A stretch of DNA of 49,086 nt from CAYTUI01 sp964441335 (GCA_964441335.1 CAYTUI010000003.1:1-49086), one strand, 5' to 3'. Shown: positions 15,965 through 25,357, counted from the first letter of the stretch. Made by a program: numbers and translations. The notes: generated by a model not told the origin, from the letters alone.

Positions 15965-17407
15965 ATGACCAATATCGCTTCCAAAATCTTCTACAATACC
16001 TTCTGGCAGATAGTTTTTCGGGCTGTGGAGATTGTTTTGGGGGTGGTAACTTTAGGCTTGATTACCAGATATTTAGGTCAGGCGCAATATGGTTATTACA
16101 CCACTATTATGGCCTGGCTACAGTTTTTCATCATTCTAATTGATTTGGGATTATATTTAACATTACTGCGGGAAATCTCGGCTAAGACAGCCGACCAAAC
16201 AGCCAAAATCGTCAATAATATCTTCACCCTACGGTTCTTCAGTTCTTTAGTTTTTCTGTTTCTGGGTATCGTCATAGTCCAATTTCTAAATTATCCAGCG
16301 GCCATTAAAATTGGCGTCATCGCCTTATCATTAAGCTATTTCTTTGTTTCTTTAGTCACTGTCCTGACTGCTATTTTTCAAAAACAGCTGGTCATGCCTA
16401 AAATTGCCGCCGCCAGTTTAGTCAATAAATTAGCTTTCTTTATTTTTGTTATTTATTTAATTTCCAGCGGCCACGATTTGCAGACAATTCTTTATGCCGC
16501 TTCTCTAGCTTCGTTTATTTATTTTTTAATGACCTGGATATTTACCAGCAAATATCTTAATTTAAAACTGCAATTTGATTGGACATATTGGAAGCTAATT
16601 CTGATTAAAACTTGGCCCTTAGCTGTTACTACTGCCTTAAATCTGATTTACTTCAAACTGGACACATTATTTTTATCTTGGTATCAGCCGGCCGCCACAG
16701 TCGGTCTATACGGCGCGACTTACAGAGTGCTGGAAATAGCTACTACTTTCCCGCATATGTTCATGGGTTTAGTTTTGCCTTTACTGACGGCCGCCTGGGT
16801 CAGCCATGATCTGGCCAAAGTAAAAACCATCTGGCAACATAGTTTTGACTTCTTTGCCTTTTTAACACTGCCGATGATTTTTGGAACTTTGGTTTTGGCC
16901 ACGCCCTTGATGGTCTTGGTAGCCGGGCCTGATTTCAGTCTGTCGGGTCCGATTCTAAAAATTTTAATACTGGCCACAGGCGCGATATTTTTCGGCACGC
17001 TTTTTACCTATATGGTTTTAGTTCTGGATCAACAGCAAAAAATGATTAAATATTTTGCTTTGGCCGCGGTGTTATCAATCATCGGCTATTGGACATTAAT
17101 TCCTCTGTATTCTTACTGGGCGGCGGCTTGGGTGACGGTAATTATTGAAACGCTAATTATAATTTTTGCCTGGCTGGTAGTCAGACGAAAATTTCAACAC
17201 ACTCCCAACTTAAAAACTTTTGTTAAATTATTAGCGGCCAGTGTTATTATGTCTGTTATACTTTACTATTTGCCTGATTTCCAGGTGCTGTTAAAAATAT
17301 TAGTCGGCCTTATTGTTTATCTGGCTCTGGTTCTGATGCTTAAAGCCTACAAATTAACCGACTTAAAACAATTGATCTTAAACGAAAAAAAATCCCGAGC
17401 TGAATAG
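15965..17407 (+). CDS. Polysaccharide flippase of the Wzx/MVF family
   Basis: 480 residues with about 12-14 hydrophobic helices throughout and a first helix pair typical of lipid-linked oligosaccharide flippases (IFYNTFWQIVFRAVEIVLG, then GLITRYLGQAQYGYYTTIM). Such proteins move undecaprenyl-linked sugar units across the cytoplasmic membrane for capsule, O-chain or S-layer glycan assembly. The length matches the family (about 400-500). An O-antigen-ligase-like protein follows after 44 bases, so flippase and polymerase/ligase act on the same glycan. Promoter is the extended -10 at 15932. The gene family is clear; the exact sugar cannot be told. Confidence 0.9.
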   Translation: MTNIASKIFYNTFWQIVFRAVEIVLGVVTLGLITRYLGQAQYGYYTTIMAWLQFFIILIDLGLYLTLLREISAKTADQTAKIVNNIFTLRFFSSLVFLFLGIVIVQFLNYPAAIKIGVIALSLSYFFVSLVTVLTAIFQKQLVMPKIAAASLVNKLAFFIFVIYLISSGHDLQTILYAASLASFIYFLMTWIFTSKYLNLKLQFDWTYWKLILIKTWPLAVTTALNLIYFKLDTLFLSWYQPAATVGLYGATYRVLEIATTFPHMFMGLVLPLLTAAWVSHDLAKVKTIWQHSFDFFAFLTLPMIFGTLVLATPLMVLVAGPDFSLSGPILKILILATGAIFFGTLFTYMVLVLDQQQKMIKYFALAAVLSIIGYWTLIPLYSYWAAAWVTVIIETLIIIFAWLVVRRKFQHTPNLKTFVKLLAASVIMSVILYYLPDFQVLLKILVGLIVYLALVLMLKAYKLTDLKQLILNEKKSRAE

Positions 17408-17451
17408 ACAGAATTCGGAATCCGGAATTACCAATTACTAACTACTAACTT

Positions 17452-18780
17452 ATGGAATTAATTAATTTAGCCAATCCAATCTCCTGGCTGATAATCGTCG
17501 CAATAATTATCTACTGGCGAATTTGTTGGACCAAAATGCTCAATGGTCTTTATTTGATTGTTCTGCTACTGCCCAGTTACCTATTACGTTTCACTATCTT
17601 CGGTGTCCCAGTAACCTTTTTGGAAATCTTGATACTAATTGCTTTTGTCAGTTGGCTGTTTAAAGATAAACGACTGACTAAAATTAATTGGCGCTGGCAA
17701 AAAAATCCTAACAATCCTATTCCCGGGAAATATCGCTGGCCCTTAAGTCTATTACTGATAGCAGCTACCATTAGCGCTGTCATTGCCCCTGATCAGATTG
17801 CCGCTTGGGGCATTTGGAAAGCTTATTTTCTAGAACCGGCAATGTTCTTTTTAATGGTTATGTACACTGTTAAAGAGCGACGGGAAATTTATCGTTTTCT
17901 GGATATTTTAGGGCTACTGGCGATAGTCTTTTTTGGCATGGCCATGTTTCAAAAAATTACCGGTTGGGGCATTCCTAATGATTTTTGGGCGGCGGCTGAA
18001 ACCAGAAGAATTACCACTATCTTGGGCTACCCCAATGCTAACGCCTTATTAATTGCCCCGATTGTCGCTTTATTCCTAGGCTACTGGCGGGAGACAGGCA
18101 AATATTGGCAACAAGCTTTTAAGGCTTTGGTAATTATTGGCGGTTTTCTGACTATCTGGTGGGCGCAATCAGCAGGCGCCTTACTGGGACTGGCCGTGGC
18201 CATAATAATTCTGATGATAAGTCATAAAAAAACCCGCTCTCTGGCTATAGCTATGGTAATTGTGGCTATCATGATTCCTCTTAATACGGCTTCTATTAAA
18301 TTTTCGCTTGTGCGGCAGTGGCACAATATTCAGGCGCAAACTTTATCATTGGACGCCAGCTCTTTGGAGATTAGAGCCAATCAATGGCAAGAAACCTGGC
18401 AACTGTTAATTAGTAAACCTCAAACTTTTATCTTGGGGCCGGGTCTGGCGACTTACCAGAGCGCTCTAGTACCCTTTCATCGCCATAATTTTATTGAAAT
18501 ATTTCTTTACCCCCACAACATCCTACTTAACTTTTGGACAGAAACCGGTCTTTCGGGAGCTATCGGTTTTTGCTGGCTATTGATATTACTATTTATTGCT
18601 TTAGCTAAACAAATCTGGAGAAAAAAAATACAGCCCTTGGGTTGGGCCTTACTCTTAGCTTTCATAACCATCGTGGTGCACGGATTGGTTGATGTGCCTT
18701 ATTTTAAAAATGATTTAAGCGTATTATTTTGGTTATTAACTGCCTTAGCAATTATTTCAGCGAGAAGGGTTAAAGTTTAG
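17452..18780 (+). CDS. O-antigen ligase/polymerase-like membrane protein (Wzy_C type)
   Basis: 442 residues, about 11 transmembrane helices, with the long outer loop characteristic of the O-antigen ligase/Wzy family near residues 280-370: conserved LGPGLATYQS, then HRHNFIEIFLYPHNILLNFW with the His/Asn signature, and TETGLSGAIGF. These enzymes transfer or polymerise lipid-linked glycans at the outer face of the membrane. It follows the flippase, probably in the same transcript; the intervening 44 bases contain GAATTC- and CCGGAATT-like repeat words. Ligase versus polymerase cannot be separated by sequence alone. Confidence 0.88.
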   Translation: MELINLANPISWLIIVAIIIYWRICWTKMLNGLYLIVLLLPSYLLRFTIFGVPVTFLEILILIAFVSWLFKDKRLTKINWRWQKNPNNPIPGKYRWPLSLLLIAATISAVIAPDQIAAWGIWKAYFLEPAMFFLMVMYTVKERREIYRFLDILGLLAIVFFGMAMFQKITGWGIPNDFWAAAETRRITTILGYPNANALLIAPIVALFLGYWRETGKYWQQAFKALVIIGGFLTIWWAQSAGALLGLAVAIIILMISHKKTRSLAIAMVIVAIMIPLNTASIKFSLVRQWHNIQAQTLSLDASSLEIRANQWQETWQLLISKPQTFILGPGLATYQSALVPFHRHNFIEIFLYPHNILLNFWTETGLSGAIGFCWLLILLFIALAKQIWRKKIQPLGWALLLAFITIVVHGLVDVPYFKNDLSVLFWLLTALAIISARRVKV

Positions 18781-18800
18781 AGTCTACAATTATTTCATAC

Positions 18801-18906
18801 GACCCCTCTTCCCCGCCGCTCGCGAGTGGCGGGGTCCGTCCTCCCCTTAGCAGTGGAGGCTCTATTAAATTGAGCCCTTCCTGACAAGGAGGGGAAAGGG
18901 GAGGTC
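18801..18906. repeat. Nested palindromic repeat, CCCCTC/GAGGGG type
   Basis: A 7-bp GC stem CCCCGCC (18811-18817) / GGCGGGG (18828-18834) lies inside an outer pairing between GACCCCTCTTCCCC (18801-18814) and GGGGAAAGGGGAGGTC (18891-18906, imperfect). It separates the convergent glycan and pilus operons, so it could also end both transcripts. No gene in 18781-18960. Confidence 0.6.
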
Positions 18907-18960
18907 AGATGGTGTGAAAACTTAAAAGTAAGGAGTGTCTTGATCTGATTAGGCAAAATG

Positions 18961-19344
18961 CTAAGGAGCTATTTCAGACCAGGTACAATCTGACAATTCT
19001 TGGGTACAACTATACTTAACCTTCTTAGTCGCTAGGCTAGAAGTCGCCACCGCTTCTATGTCAGAGCTACCCAGACTGTCTACAAACTGGCGGGAAACGT
19101 CTATGCTCATAACATTAAAGAGACTGAATGTTAAATCATTCGGTCTTTTTTTAATCTGCAATAATGCTTCTTCTGCTCCTGACTGACTGGCAAAAAAATC
19201 CTGCACGGATTGCTTATATGAGCGGTTGGAGCCGGCATTATTCAGGCCGACGTACATCATAGACAAGATCATGGAGAGCACCGCTGTAGAAATAATAATT
19301 GATGATATCAGGACAGCGGCGCCTTTTTGGTTAACTGTTTTCAT
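18961..19344 (-). CDS. PilX-like minor pilin/pilus assembly protein
   Basis: 127 residues from ATG 19344 (an earlier in-frame start at 19410 would overlap the upstream gene and spoil the N-terminal motif). The N-terminus NQKGAAVLISSIIISTAVLS is a hydrophobic prepilin-like segment with Gly before the helix, as in PilX; then QDFFASQSGAEEALLQIK, the family's characteristic Ala/Glu helix. The short C-terminal beta part ends with two Cys (YSCTQELSDCTW). Last gene of the minus-strand pilus operon, one base after the previous stop. PilX-type proteins join the pilus-tip complex. Confidence 0.75.
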   Translation of the reverse strand: MKTVNQKGAAVLISSIIISTAVLSMILSMMYVGLNNAGSNRSYKQSVQDFFASQSGAEEALLQIKKRPNDLTFSLFNVMSIDVSRQFVDSLGSSDIEAVATSSLATKKVKYSCTQELSDCTWSEIAP

Positions 19345-19345
19345 A

Positions 19346-19846
19346 TTACCGCAGACTAAAAAATGCTTTATAAGTTTGCTGGGCATGGCGATAAGAATTA
19401 GCGACTTCACCTGTTTCCAGTTCCATATTTATCTGCACACCCCTAATTGTTCCAGTTATCTCTTCTGCTATCGGCGTTAAAATAAAAGAGTTGACGTGAA
19501 CATTCGAATCGTGAATTACCTCGGTAACAGCCGCGTCTTCAGTTTGGAACTCTAAGCGAGTGGAATTAGGCGTAATCGTAAACCAGTCACCGGAACCGGT
19601 CAGATAAAATTTCAATTGAGCCGGATCAGGACTGACGTCTTCAATAGAAGAGGCTTGATGAATATTGTCGCTTAAGAAATTAAAAATAAATCTAGCGTTT
19701 TGCTGAACTAAATCCTCGGCTCTGATATGAGACCGGACATGCAGAATATTAAGAGCTAGACCGCTAATGGTTGATAATAAAATTACCGTTATTACTATAT
19801 AAACAGTCAGCTCAATCAATGTAAAACCTTTTCTAAAATTAGTCAT
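19346..19846 (-). CDS. PilW/GspJ-like pseudopilin
   Basis: 166 residues from ATG 19846. Classic class III prepilin leader RKGFTLIELTVYIVITVILL: basic leader, Gly at -1, Phe +1, Glu +5. The C-terminal beta domain (LKFYLTGSGDWFTITPNSTR and following) is that of GspJ/PilW. The start overlaps the end of the preceding gene by 8 bases. Minor pseudopilin that helps prime pilus assembly; inferred from family and place. Confidence 0.85.
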   Translation of the reverse strand: MTNFRKGFTLIELTVYIVITVILLSTISGLALNILHVRSHIRAEDLVQQNARFIFNFLSDNIHQASSIEDVSPDPAQLKFYLTGSGDWFTITPNSTRLEFQTEDAAVTEVIHDSNVHVNSFILTPIAEEITGTIRGVQINMELETGEVANSYRHAQQTYKAFFSLR

Positions 19847-21752
19847 TTTGATTTGGTGAGTAGCTGATGACAACTTCTTCAAAGACAGGGACATCATAGG
19901 CCGCCATAGTACTCAAATAAACTTTATATCTTAAATATCGCTGGTGCAGATGAGCCGCGTTATTTATTGGTTCTCCGCTACTGTCAGTATAATAACTCCC
20001 ACTGGTGCCATCAGGCCCCAAAAAATTCCAAGGGCCAGTTTCCAATTGACTGGTAGCAATTTGCATTCTAATTAATGTATTAGGGGTACCGACTTCCGAC
20101 CAGCTAACCCAATTATATTCAGTATTAGCAGAACCAGTATCAAAGGTTGATGATTCTAGTGTCCCTTGGGTTGAAATATCACAATCAGGAACACCGGTAG
20201 AAACAATAAAGAACTCTCCCTGATTGCCGGAGGTGGCCGCAAAAATAGTACTACAATTTGTGGACATGCCTAAAATGTGGCCCAATAAATCATAAGCGCC
20301 AACATTGGAAATATTAGCAGGATTAGAGACGTCTAAAACAACTAATTCTTCATCCAAAAAATTAGTTCCAACCAAAGCAAAGTCTCCAATAACCACTAAC
20401 GAGAAAACTGTTTCTGATATTTCATGAGCCCCTAATAACTGCGGGCTGGCCGGATTACTGACATCCACTATATAGAACTCCGGCGATGACCCGCTGTTAT
20501 CTGTGGAGACATAAGCCCTAGAGCCAACCACAAAAACATCATTAGCTTTAACTGAACCGGCTAAATTAAAACTTCCAACTAATTGCATACTAGCTGGATT
20601 GGTAACATCAACAATTTTTAACTCCGCTGCTGCGTCTTGAGTCGCTACATATAAATAGTTTCCGGATAAATACAGCTTCTCTCCGATACTGACAACATTT
20701 ACTGAATCTAGCGGCACAGGGATATTGGGATTAGAGACATCAAAGGAATGTAAAATATTGCCCTGAATAATAAAAGCTTCCGTACCGTTGGATTCCACAT
20801 CATTACCATCTTCATTACCACTAAGATCTGCGGATGATAACAAAACCGGCGAAGCAGGGTTGGCAACGTCAACTATTTTGAATTCTCCTGAATTGTCATT
20901 CGAGGATAAATATAAATAATTATTTTTTAAACTAACCCCGGTTAAGGAACTTCCAACTTCCAAACTGGTGATTAGTGCGGGGTGATGTATGTCACTGATA
21001 TCCAAGACATAAAGCTCTTTATCGGAAGGGTTATTTTCAGTCACTAAATAGGCCCTGTCGTCTTGCGCGACTACATCATTATCATCAAAGTTTCCGGGTG
21101 TATTGTATGATCCCGTGGTTGAGGCATTGGTCCAATCAATAGAGCCGATCTGCAGACTTAGAATACCCGGTATACTGTAATCAATCCCGGCATCGCTTGT
21201 GGAGAACCTATTGTCGTTTTGCCATAAATTCTGACCGGGTCCGCCCTCCCAGTCCGTCTGCGTCCATCTATCGGCCCGCCAGCGATGAATATAAGTGCTC
21301 ATCTGTTCCTGGTAACTGCCACCTTTTTGACTGGTCCAATCAACTGTCACCTGAACTTTATAAGTGTTGGGATCCAGGTTACCGGGGCTCTCAACAATAT
21401 CTCCGAAAACCTGTCCGTTGACGCTGTCCGTTCGATAGACATTACCGATAGTTATCGTCCTAAGATATTTATCATCTAGAGTTTCATTGCCACTTACCAA
21501 TGTCCAATGTTCATCTGTCAACTCCAACCGATAATTTCCGGGCTGAAAAGAGCTCCAGGGAATAATTTGCGCCGCCTCCAGTACCTCTTGAGAATAAAGA
21601 ATGGCCTGCAGGCGCTCCTGATTAACAGCTTGCTGTTTGGATGAAAATTTAATAACATTGAGGATCGCTATGGTAATAACGCTGATAAAAATAATAGCTA
21701 CTAATAACTCTACTAGAGAAAAACCTTTTTGATTATTATTACTTTTCCTCAC
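19839..21752 (-). CDS. Giant minor pilin carrying an LVIVD-repeat beta-propeller
   Basis: 637 residues from GTG 21752, whose GTGA overlaps the TGA of the preceding pilin gene; a longer reading from 21803 would give an implausibly long leader. N-terminus NNQKGFSLVELLVAIIFISV is a perfect class III prepilin signal. Residues about 40-190 form a pilin-like head. From about 225 to 520 there are six LVIVD-type repeats spaced about 44 residues apart (for example ELYVLDISDIHHPALI, EFKIVDVANPASPVLL, ELKIVDVTNPASMQLV, EFYIVDVSNPASPQLL, ELVVLDVSNPANISNV) and a degenerate seventh (EFFIVSTGVPDC), enough for a seven-bladed propeller. A further beta domain closes the protein. Likely exposed at the pilus tip as an adhesin or binding module. 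Confidence 0.9.
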   Translation of the reverse strand: MRKSNNNQKGFSLVELLVAIIFISVITIAILNVIKFSSKQQAVNQERLQAILYSQEVLEAAQIIPWSSFQPGNYRLELTDEHWTLVSGNETLDDKYLRTITIGNVYRTDSVNGQVFGDIVESPGNLDPNTYKVQVTVDWTSQKGGSYQEQMSTYIHRWRADRWTQTDWEGGPGQNLWQNDNRFSTSDAGIDYSIPGILSLQIGSIDWTNASTTGSYNTPGNFDDNDVVAQDDRAYLVTENNPSDKELYVLDISDIHHPALITSLEVGSSLTGVSLKNNYLYLSSNDNSGEFKIVDVANPASPVLLSSADLSGNEDGNDVESNGTEAFIIQGNILHSFDVSNPNIPVPLDSVNVVSIGEKLYLSGNYLYVATQDAAAELKIVDVTNPASMQLVGSFNLAGSVKANDVFVVGSRAYVSTDNSGSSPEFYIVDVSNPASPQLLGAHEISETVFSLVVIGDFALVGTNFLDEELVVLDVSNPANISNVGAYDLLGHILGMSTNCSTIFAATSGNQGEFFIVSTGVPDCDISTQGTLESSTFDTGSANTEYNWVSWSEVGTPNTLIRMQIATSQLETGPWNFLGPDGTSGSYYTDSSGEPINNAAHLHQRYLRYKVYLSTMAAYDVPVFEEVVISYSPNQND

Positions 21753-22225
21753 TGTATTATGCCTAATGAGTTGATAATTACAGTTCTGCTTAAACTTGGC
21801 CAATAAGCCACGCTTAGTTCAATAGTGCCGGTATTAACTGTCCGCCCTGTTACTTTATCAAAAATGATATTAGGACTATAGCCTCCACTACCATCAGACA
21901 AACTGGTAGCGGGATTAATTATTTCCAAACCTGACAACAACTCAACTCTATTAGTCGGGTTAGCAACATCATAAGCAAGGCCGGAAAACAAAACATACCT
22001 ATCCGATTCTAAATGCAGTCCCCAACCGTTGCCTTCGGCAGAAGCTACTGATAATTGTTGCGCTTTAGTCAGAGCACTTTTAAGCTGCTCAATGCCGTTA
22101 CCTAATCTTACTTGTTGTTGCCAGTTGATATAGGCGGAAAAAGTTATGGCGACCAGAATCCCAATAATGACTATTACCATAATAGCCTCTAGCAAAGTGA
22201 AGCCTCTTGTATATCTATTAATCAT
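21749..22225 (-). CDS. GspH/FimT-like pseudopilin
   Basis: 158 residues. Leader TRGFTLLEAIMVIVIIGILV with Gly -1, Phe +1 and Glu +5 for prepilin peptidase. The body (KSALTKAQQLSVASAEGNGW; GLHLESDRYVLF) matches the FimT/GspH fold. ATG overlaps the pilC stop (ATGA), and its own TGA overlaps the next gene's GTG, so translation is coupled throughout. Confidence 0.88.
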   Translation of the reverse strand: MINRYTRGFTLLEAIMVIVIIGILVAITFSAYINWQQQVRLGNGIEQLKSALTKAQQLSVASAEGNGWGLHLESDRYVLFSGLAYDVANPTNRVELLSGLEIINPATSLSDGSGGYSPNIIFDKVTGRTVNTGTIELSVAYWPSLSRTVIINSLGIIQ

Positions 22226-23460
22226 TCCGCGAAACTATTAGTCAATTCATAAATCGGTCCGATAACCGACACCGCAATAAATCCCACGACTACACCTACC
22301 AGTATCAACAAGACCGGCTCAATAATGACAGACAAATTATTCAAAACATTGTTAACTTTGTCTTCATAGAAAGCTGCTACTTTAGTTAAAATACTTTCCA
22401 ATTCGCCGGTTTCTTCTCCCACCTGAACCAACTGGATCATTAGGGACGGAAACAATTTCGGTCGTTCAGCCATGGCCGCATGCATAGAAACGCCCTTCTC
22501 CAGCTCCCCCGCCATCATCACTATTGTCTCCTTATATCGCAGATTACCTAAAGTTTTAGCAATGACATTTAAAGCCTTGATAATTGGCAAACCGGAATTC
22601 AACAGCACATGCAAATTTCCGCACAATCTTGTCAAAGCGATTTGCTTTATTAAATTTCCAACAAATGGCAATGATAAAACAAATGTATGTAGCCATAATT
22701 TTGCACCATAATGGCGAAAAATTAAGGAACAACCGACAATTAAAACTACCAGTCCGCCCAACATATACCAGCCGTAATTTATCACGGCATTAGTCGCCCC
22801 TTGGACTATCAAGAGAATGACCGGCAACTTCACACCAGCTTCCTCAAAAATTGAAACTAACTGCGGAAAAACATAAAACGTTAAAACAAAACTGACGGCA
22901 ATCAAGGCGATTAAAACCACGCTGGGATACATTAAGGCGCTGAATATTTTACTTTTCAACTGTTTTTCGGCCTTTAAAATATCGGCTAAATGACCCAGTG
23001 TTTCTGATAACAAACCGCTGGCCTCGCCTACCTCTATTGTGGCCGTCATCATTTCCGGAAAAGCTTTGGGGTATTGCTTCATGCCATCAGAAAATAGCTC
23101 GCCATTTTCCACCTTCTTTTTAATATAAGTAAGCACACTCTTCATGTACTTACTCCGAGTTTCCTCACGCAAAGTGCTAAGAGCCGGCGCCAGAGCCAAA
23201 CCGGCTTTTAACATGGTTGCTAAATTATCCATGAACAGCATTTTATCAGTCGTGCTAACATGCCCCAAAATCATCTCCTTCTTATACCAAGGTACTTTCA
23301 GCTCTTTTTTCTCCCGCTCTTCCTTAATGGCCTTTTTAGCGGCCAATTGTTGCTGACCTAAAGTATTGGGTTGTTCTTCCAGCTCTTTTTCATGAGCCTC
23401 CAAAAGCTTATCAGCGGTCTGCTCATCTATGATATTATGTTTATTATCTAAGTAGTCCAT
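22222..23460 (-). CDS. pilC: Type IV pilus platform protein PilC (GspF family)
   Basis: 412 residues from ATG 23460, one base after the pilB stop; the longer ORF from 23505 would overlap pilB. N-terminal charged cytoplasmic part (residues 1-75), then two T2SSF domains: the first with FMDNLATMLKAGLALAPAL and GEASGLLSETLGHLADIL, the second with LTRLCGNLHVLLNSGLPIIK and GEETGELESILTKVAAFYED. Three transmembrane helices (about 180-200, 230-250, 385-405). It forms the inner-membrane platform turned by PilB. Family length and helix positions are normal. Confidence 0.95.
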   Translation of the reverse strand: MDYLDNKHNIIDEQTADKLLEAHEKELEEQPNTLGQQQLAAKKAIKEEREKKELKVPWYKKEMILGHVSTTDKMLFMDNLATMLKAGLALAPALSTLREETRSKYMKSVLTYIKKKVENGELFSDGMKQYPKAFPEMMTATIEVGEASGLLSETLGHLADILKAEKQLKSKIFSALMYPSVVLIALIAVSFVLTFYVFPQLVSIFEEAGVKLPVILLIVQGATNAVINYGWYMLGGLVVLIVGCSLIFRHYGAKLWLHTFVLSLPFVGNLIKQIALTRLCGNLHVLLNSGLPIIKALNVIAKTLGNLRYKETIVMMAGELEKGVSMHAAMAERPKLFPSLMIQLVQVGEETGELESILTKVAAFYEDKVNNVLNNLSVIIEPVLLILVGVVVGFIAVSVIGPIYELTNSFAE

Positions 23461-23461
23461 A

Positions 23462-25192
23462 TTATTCCCTCTTGATACGCAAAACTTCAGTAATGGTTGT
23501 GACACCTAACAGAGCCTTTAGCAAACCATCCTCAAAAATAGTCACCATGCCTTGCTCCACGGCCGCTTTATTTAATTCATTAGAAGAAGCGCTACGAATA
23601 ATCGCCTCTTGCACCACATCAGTATTTTCCATAATTTCCATTACTCCAATACGTCCTTCATAACCGGAATTATGACAGCGGAGACAGCCCTTGCCTTTAT
23701 AAAAAGTCAGATCTTTAAAAGATTTTACCTCGGCTTCCACTACTTTCAATTCTTTAAAACGTTCTAACATCTTTTCCAACGCGAATTCCTTACTTAAACT
23801 CTCCAACTCGTCTTTTGACAATTTAAAACTTTCAATGCAATCAAGGCATATTCTCCTGACTAGACGTTGCGCGACTACGACGTTTAGAGTAGAGGAAACC
23901 AGAAAAGGTTCTACTTCCATATCTAATAATCGTGGCGGAGCGCCAGCGGCGTTGTTAGTGTGCAAAGTAGATAAAACCAAATGTCCTGTTAAAGCCGCCC
24001 GCACGGCAATCTGGGCGGTTTCTTTATCTCTGATTTCTCCAATCATAATGATGTCCGGGTCTTGCCTTAGCAGGGCTCTTAAACCGGTGGCAAAATCATA
24101 ACCGGCCTGCAGGTTGACTTGAGTCTGGTTAACTCTTCTGACGCCGTATTCAATCGGGTCTTCAATAGTACTAATATTGACTCCCTCGGTATTCAAAATA
24201 TTCAAAATAGAATACAGGGTGGTGGTCTTACCGGAACCGGTCGGTCCGACTACCAGAATCATACCAAAAGGCTTATCAACTTGCCGCCGCATAATTTTAA
24301 TATTGACATCTGACAACCCCAACTCCTCTAAATTCAAATTTTGTGATTCGTCAGTCATCAATCTCATAACAATCTTCTCACCATAAAAAGCCGGGATAAT
24401 CGATACTCTAACAGACTCCTCCTCGTCCTCAATTTTAAAAGAAAAGCGACCATCCTGCGGTACCCGGTGTTCATCAATACGTAAATTAGCCAAAATTTTA
24501 ATACGCGCCACCAAAGCATCATGAACTGAAGAAGGCAATTCGGCTCGATCTTTCAACTCCCCATCAATTCTGAACCTAATAACCACAGAATCAGGTAGAG
24601 CCTCAATATGAATATCTGACGACTGTTCAAACATGGCGTATTCCAGAACAGTGTCAACAATTTGAATGATGGGTATCTCTATCTGAATCGGCTGGCCATC
24701 AATTTTTCTGACCTTAGAATTGATAATGCTGACCAACTCGTCTTTGATATTCTTTTCATACAATCTGGAGGCAAATCTGAAATTCTTACTGGTCATCAAA
24801 AACGGTACCACCTTCATCTTGGTAGCGGCCTTAATCAGATCAAGGCTTTTTTTACTCTTGGGCTTTACAAAGGCCACTTTTAAAGTATCACCTTCTATTT
24901 CAAAAGGTATGGCCTTGGCGGTATGGACAACTTTTTCATCTATCTCGGCTAAAACTTTGGGGTCTAGCTTACGTTTGCGAAGATTTACATAAGGCACATC
25001 TATCTTGTCCCCTATTAATTCATAAAGAAAAGGCTCCTTTAGCAAACCTCGCTCAACCAAAATATCTTCAATACCGCGGCGGCGGCGCAGAGCATTTTCT
25101 TCGGCTTGAGCCCAGTCATTATCCTTAATAACACCAGAGGTTTTCAGTATCTCCTTTAGTTCATCTTGGGAAATTGGTAATTGTGATGGCAT
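23462..25192 (-). CDS. pilB: Type IV pilus assembly ATPase PilB (GspE family)
   Basis: Hexameric motor that drives pilin polymerisation. 576 residues. N-terminal MshEN-type domain (about 1-150; ILVERGLLKEPFLYELIG), then the N2 and RecA-like ATPase domains: Walker A GPTGSGKTTTLYS near 316, Asp box, Walker B IIMIGEIRD near 386, His box GHLVLSTLHTNNAAGAPPRL. A four-Cys zinc element is complete (CLDC ... CLRC). First gene of the operon; no retraction ATPase PilT, prepilin peptidase or PilMNO lies in this window. Promoter at 25223-25231. Confidence 0.97.
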   Translation of the reverse strand: MPSQLPISQDELKEILKTSGVIKDNDWAQAEENALRRRRGIEDILVERGLLKEPFLYELIGDKIDVPYVNLRKRKLDPKVLAEIDEKVVHTAKAIPFEIEGDTLKVAFVKPKSKKSLDLIKAATKMKVVPFLMTSKNFRFASRLYEKNIKDELVSIINSKVRKIDGQPIQIEIPIIQIVDTVLEYAMFEQSSDIHIEALPDSVVIRFRIDGELKDRAELPSSVHDALVARIKILANLRIDEHRVPQDGRFSFKIEDEEESVRVSIIPAFYGEKIVMRLMTDESQNLNLEELGLSDVNIKIMRRQVDKPFGMILVVGPTGSGKTTTLYSILNILNTEGVNISTIEDPIEYGVRRVNQTQVNLQAGYDFATGLRALLRQDPDIIMIGEIRDKETAQIAVRAALTGHLVLSTLHTNNAAGAPPRLLDMEVEPFLVSSTLNVVVAQRLVRRICLDCIESFKLSKDELESLSKEFALEKMLERFKELKVVEAEVKSFKDLTFYKGKGCLRCHNSGYEGRIGVMEIMENTDVVQEAIIRSASSNELNKAAVEQGMVTIFEDGLLKALLGVTTITEVLRIKRE

Positions 25193-25222
25193 GAGATTAA
25201 AAATTATTAATCGCTACGCTAA

Positions 25223-25231
25223 ATTATAACA
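25223..25231 (-). promoter_or_regulatory. Extended -10 promoter of the pil operon (TGT TATAAT)
   Basis: On the minus strand ATATGTTATAATTTAG, about 30 bases before the pilB ATG. A CCGACA lies 18 bp upstream as a possible -35. Confidence 0.55.
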
Positions 25232-25254
25232 TATTTCCAGATTTTTTGTCGGAC

Positions 25255-25282
25255 TTGCTTTTATCAAACTTTTCCGTATACT
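25255..25282 (+). promoter_or_regulatory. Possible promoter of the tRNA-Ser region (TTGCTT-N16-TATACT)
   Basis: TTGCTT (25255-25260) and TATACT (25277-25282), 16 bp apart, about 40 bases before the tRNA-Ser fragment. Divergent from pilB. Confidence 0.4.
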
Positions 25283-25321
25283 GTAAGTGGTTCACCATCA
25301 ATATAACTATGTTTATCGCCT

Positions 25322-25357
25322 GGAAGCGTGGCTGAGTGGTTGAAGGCGCCGCACTCG
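25322..25357 (+). pseudogene. 5' part of a tRNA-Ser, broken inside the anticodon
   Basis: GGAAGCG acceptor strand, D arm GCTGAGTGGTTGAAGGC and the 5' half of an anticodon stem CCGCA then CTCG, where a Ser(CGA) loop would continue. Homology ends exactly there. The expected 3' half (TGCGG ... CGCTTCC) is nowhere downstream. Confidence 0.75.

Noticed and set aside
21753..21803. Upstream extension of the LVIVD pilin (17 extra residues)
   Set aside because: It would give an unusually long leader and overlap the preceding pilin gene further; the GTGA overlap gives a normal leader.
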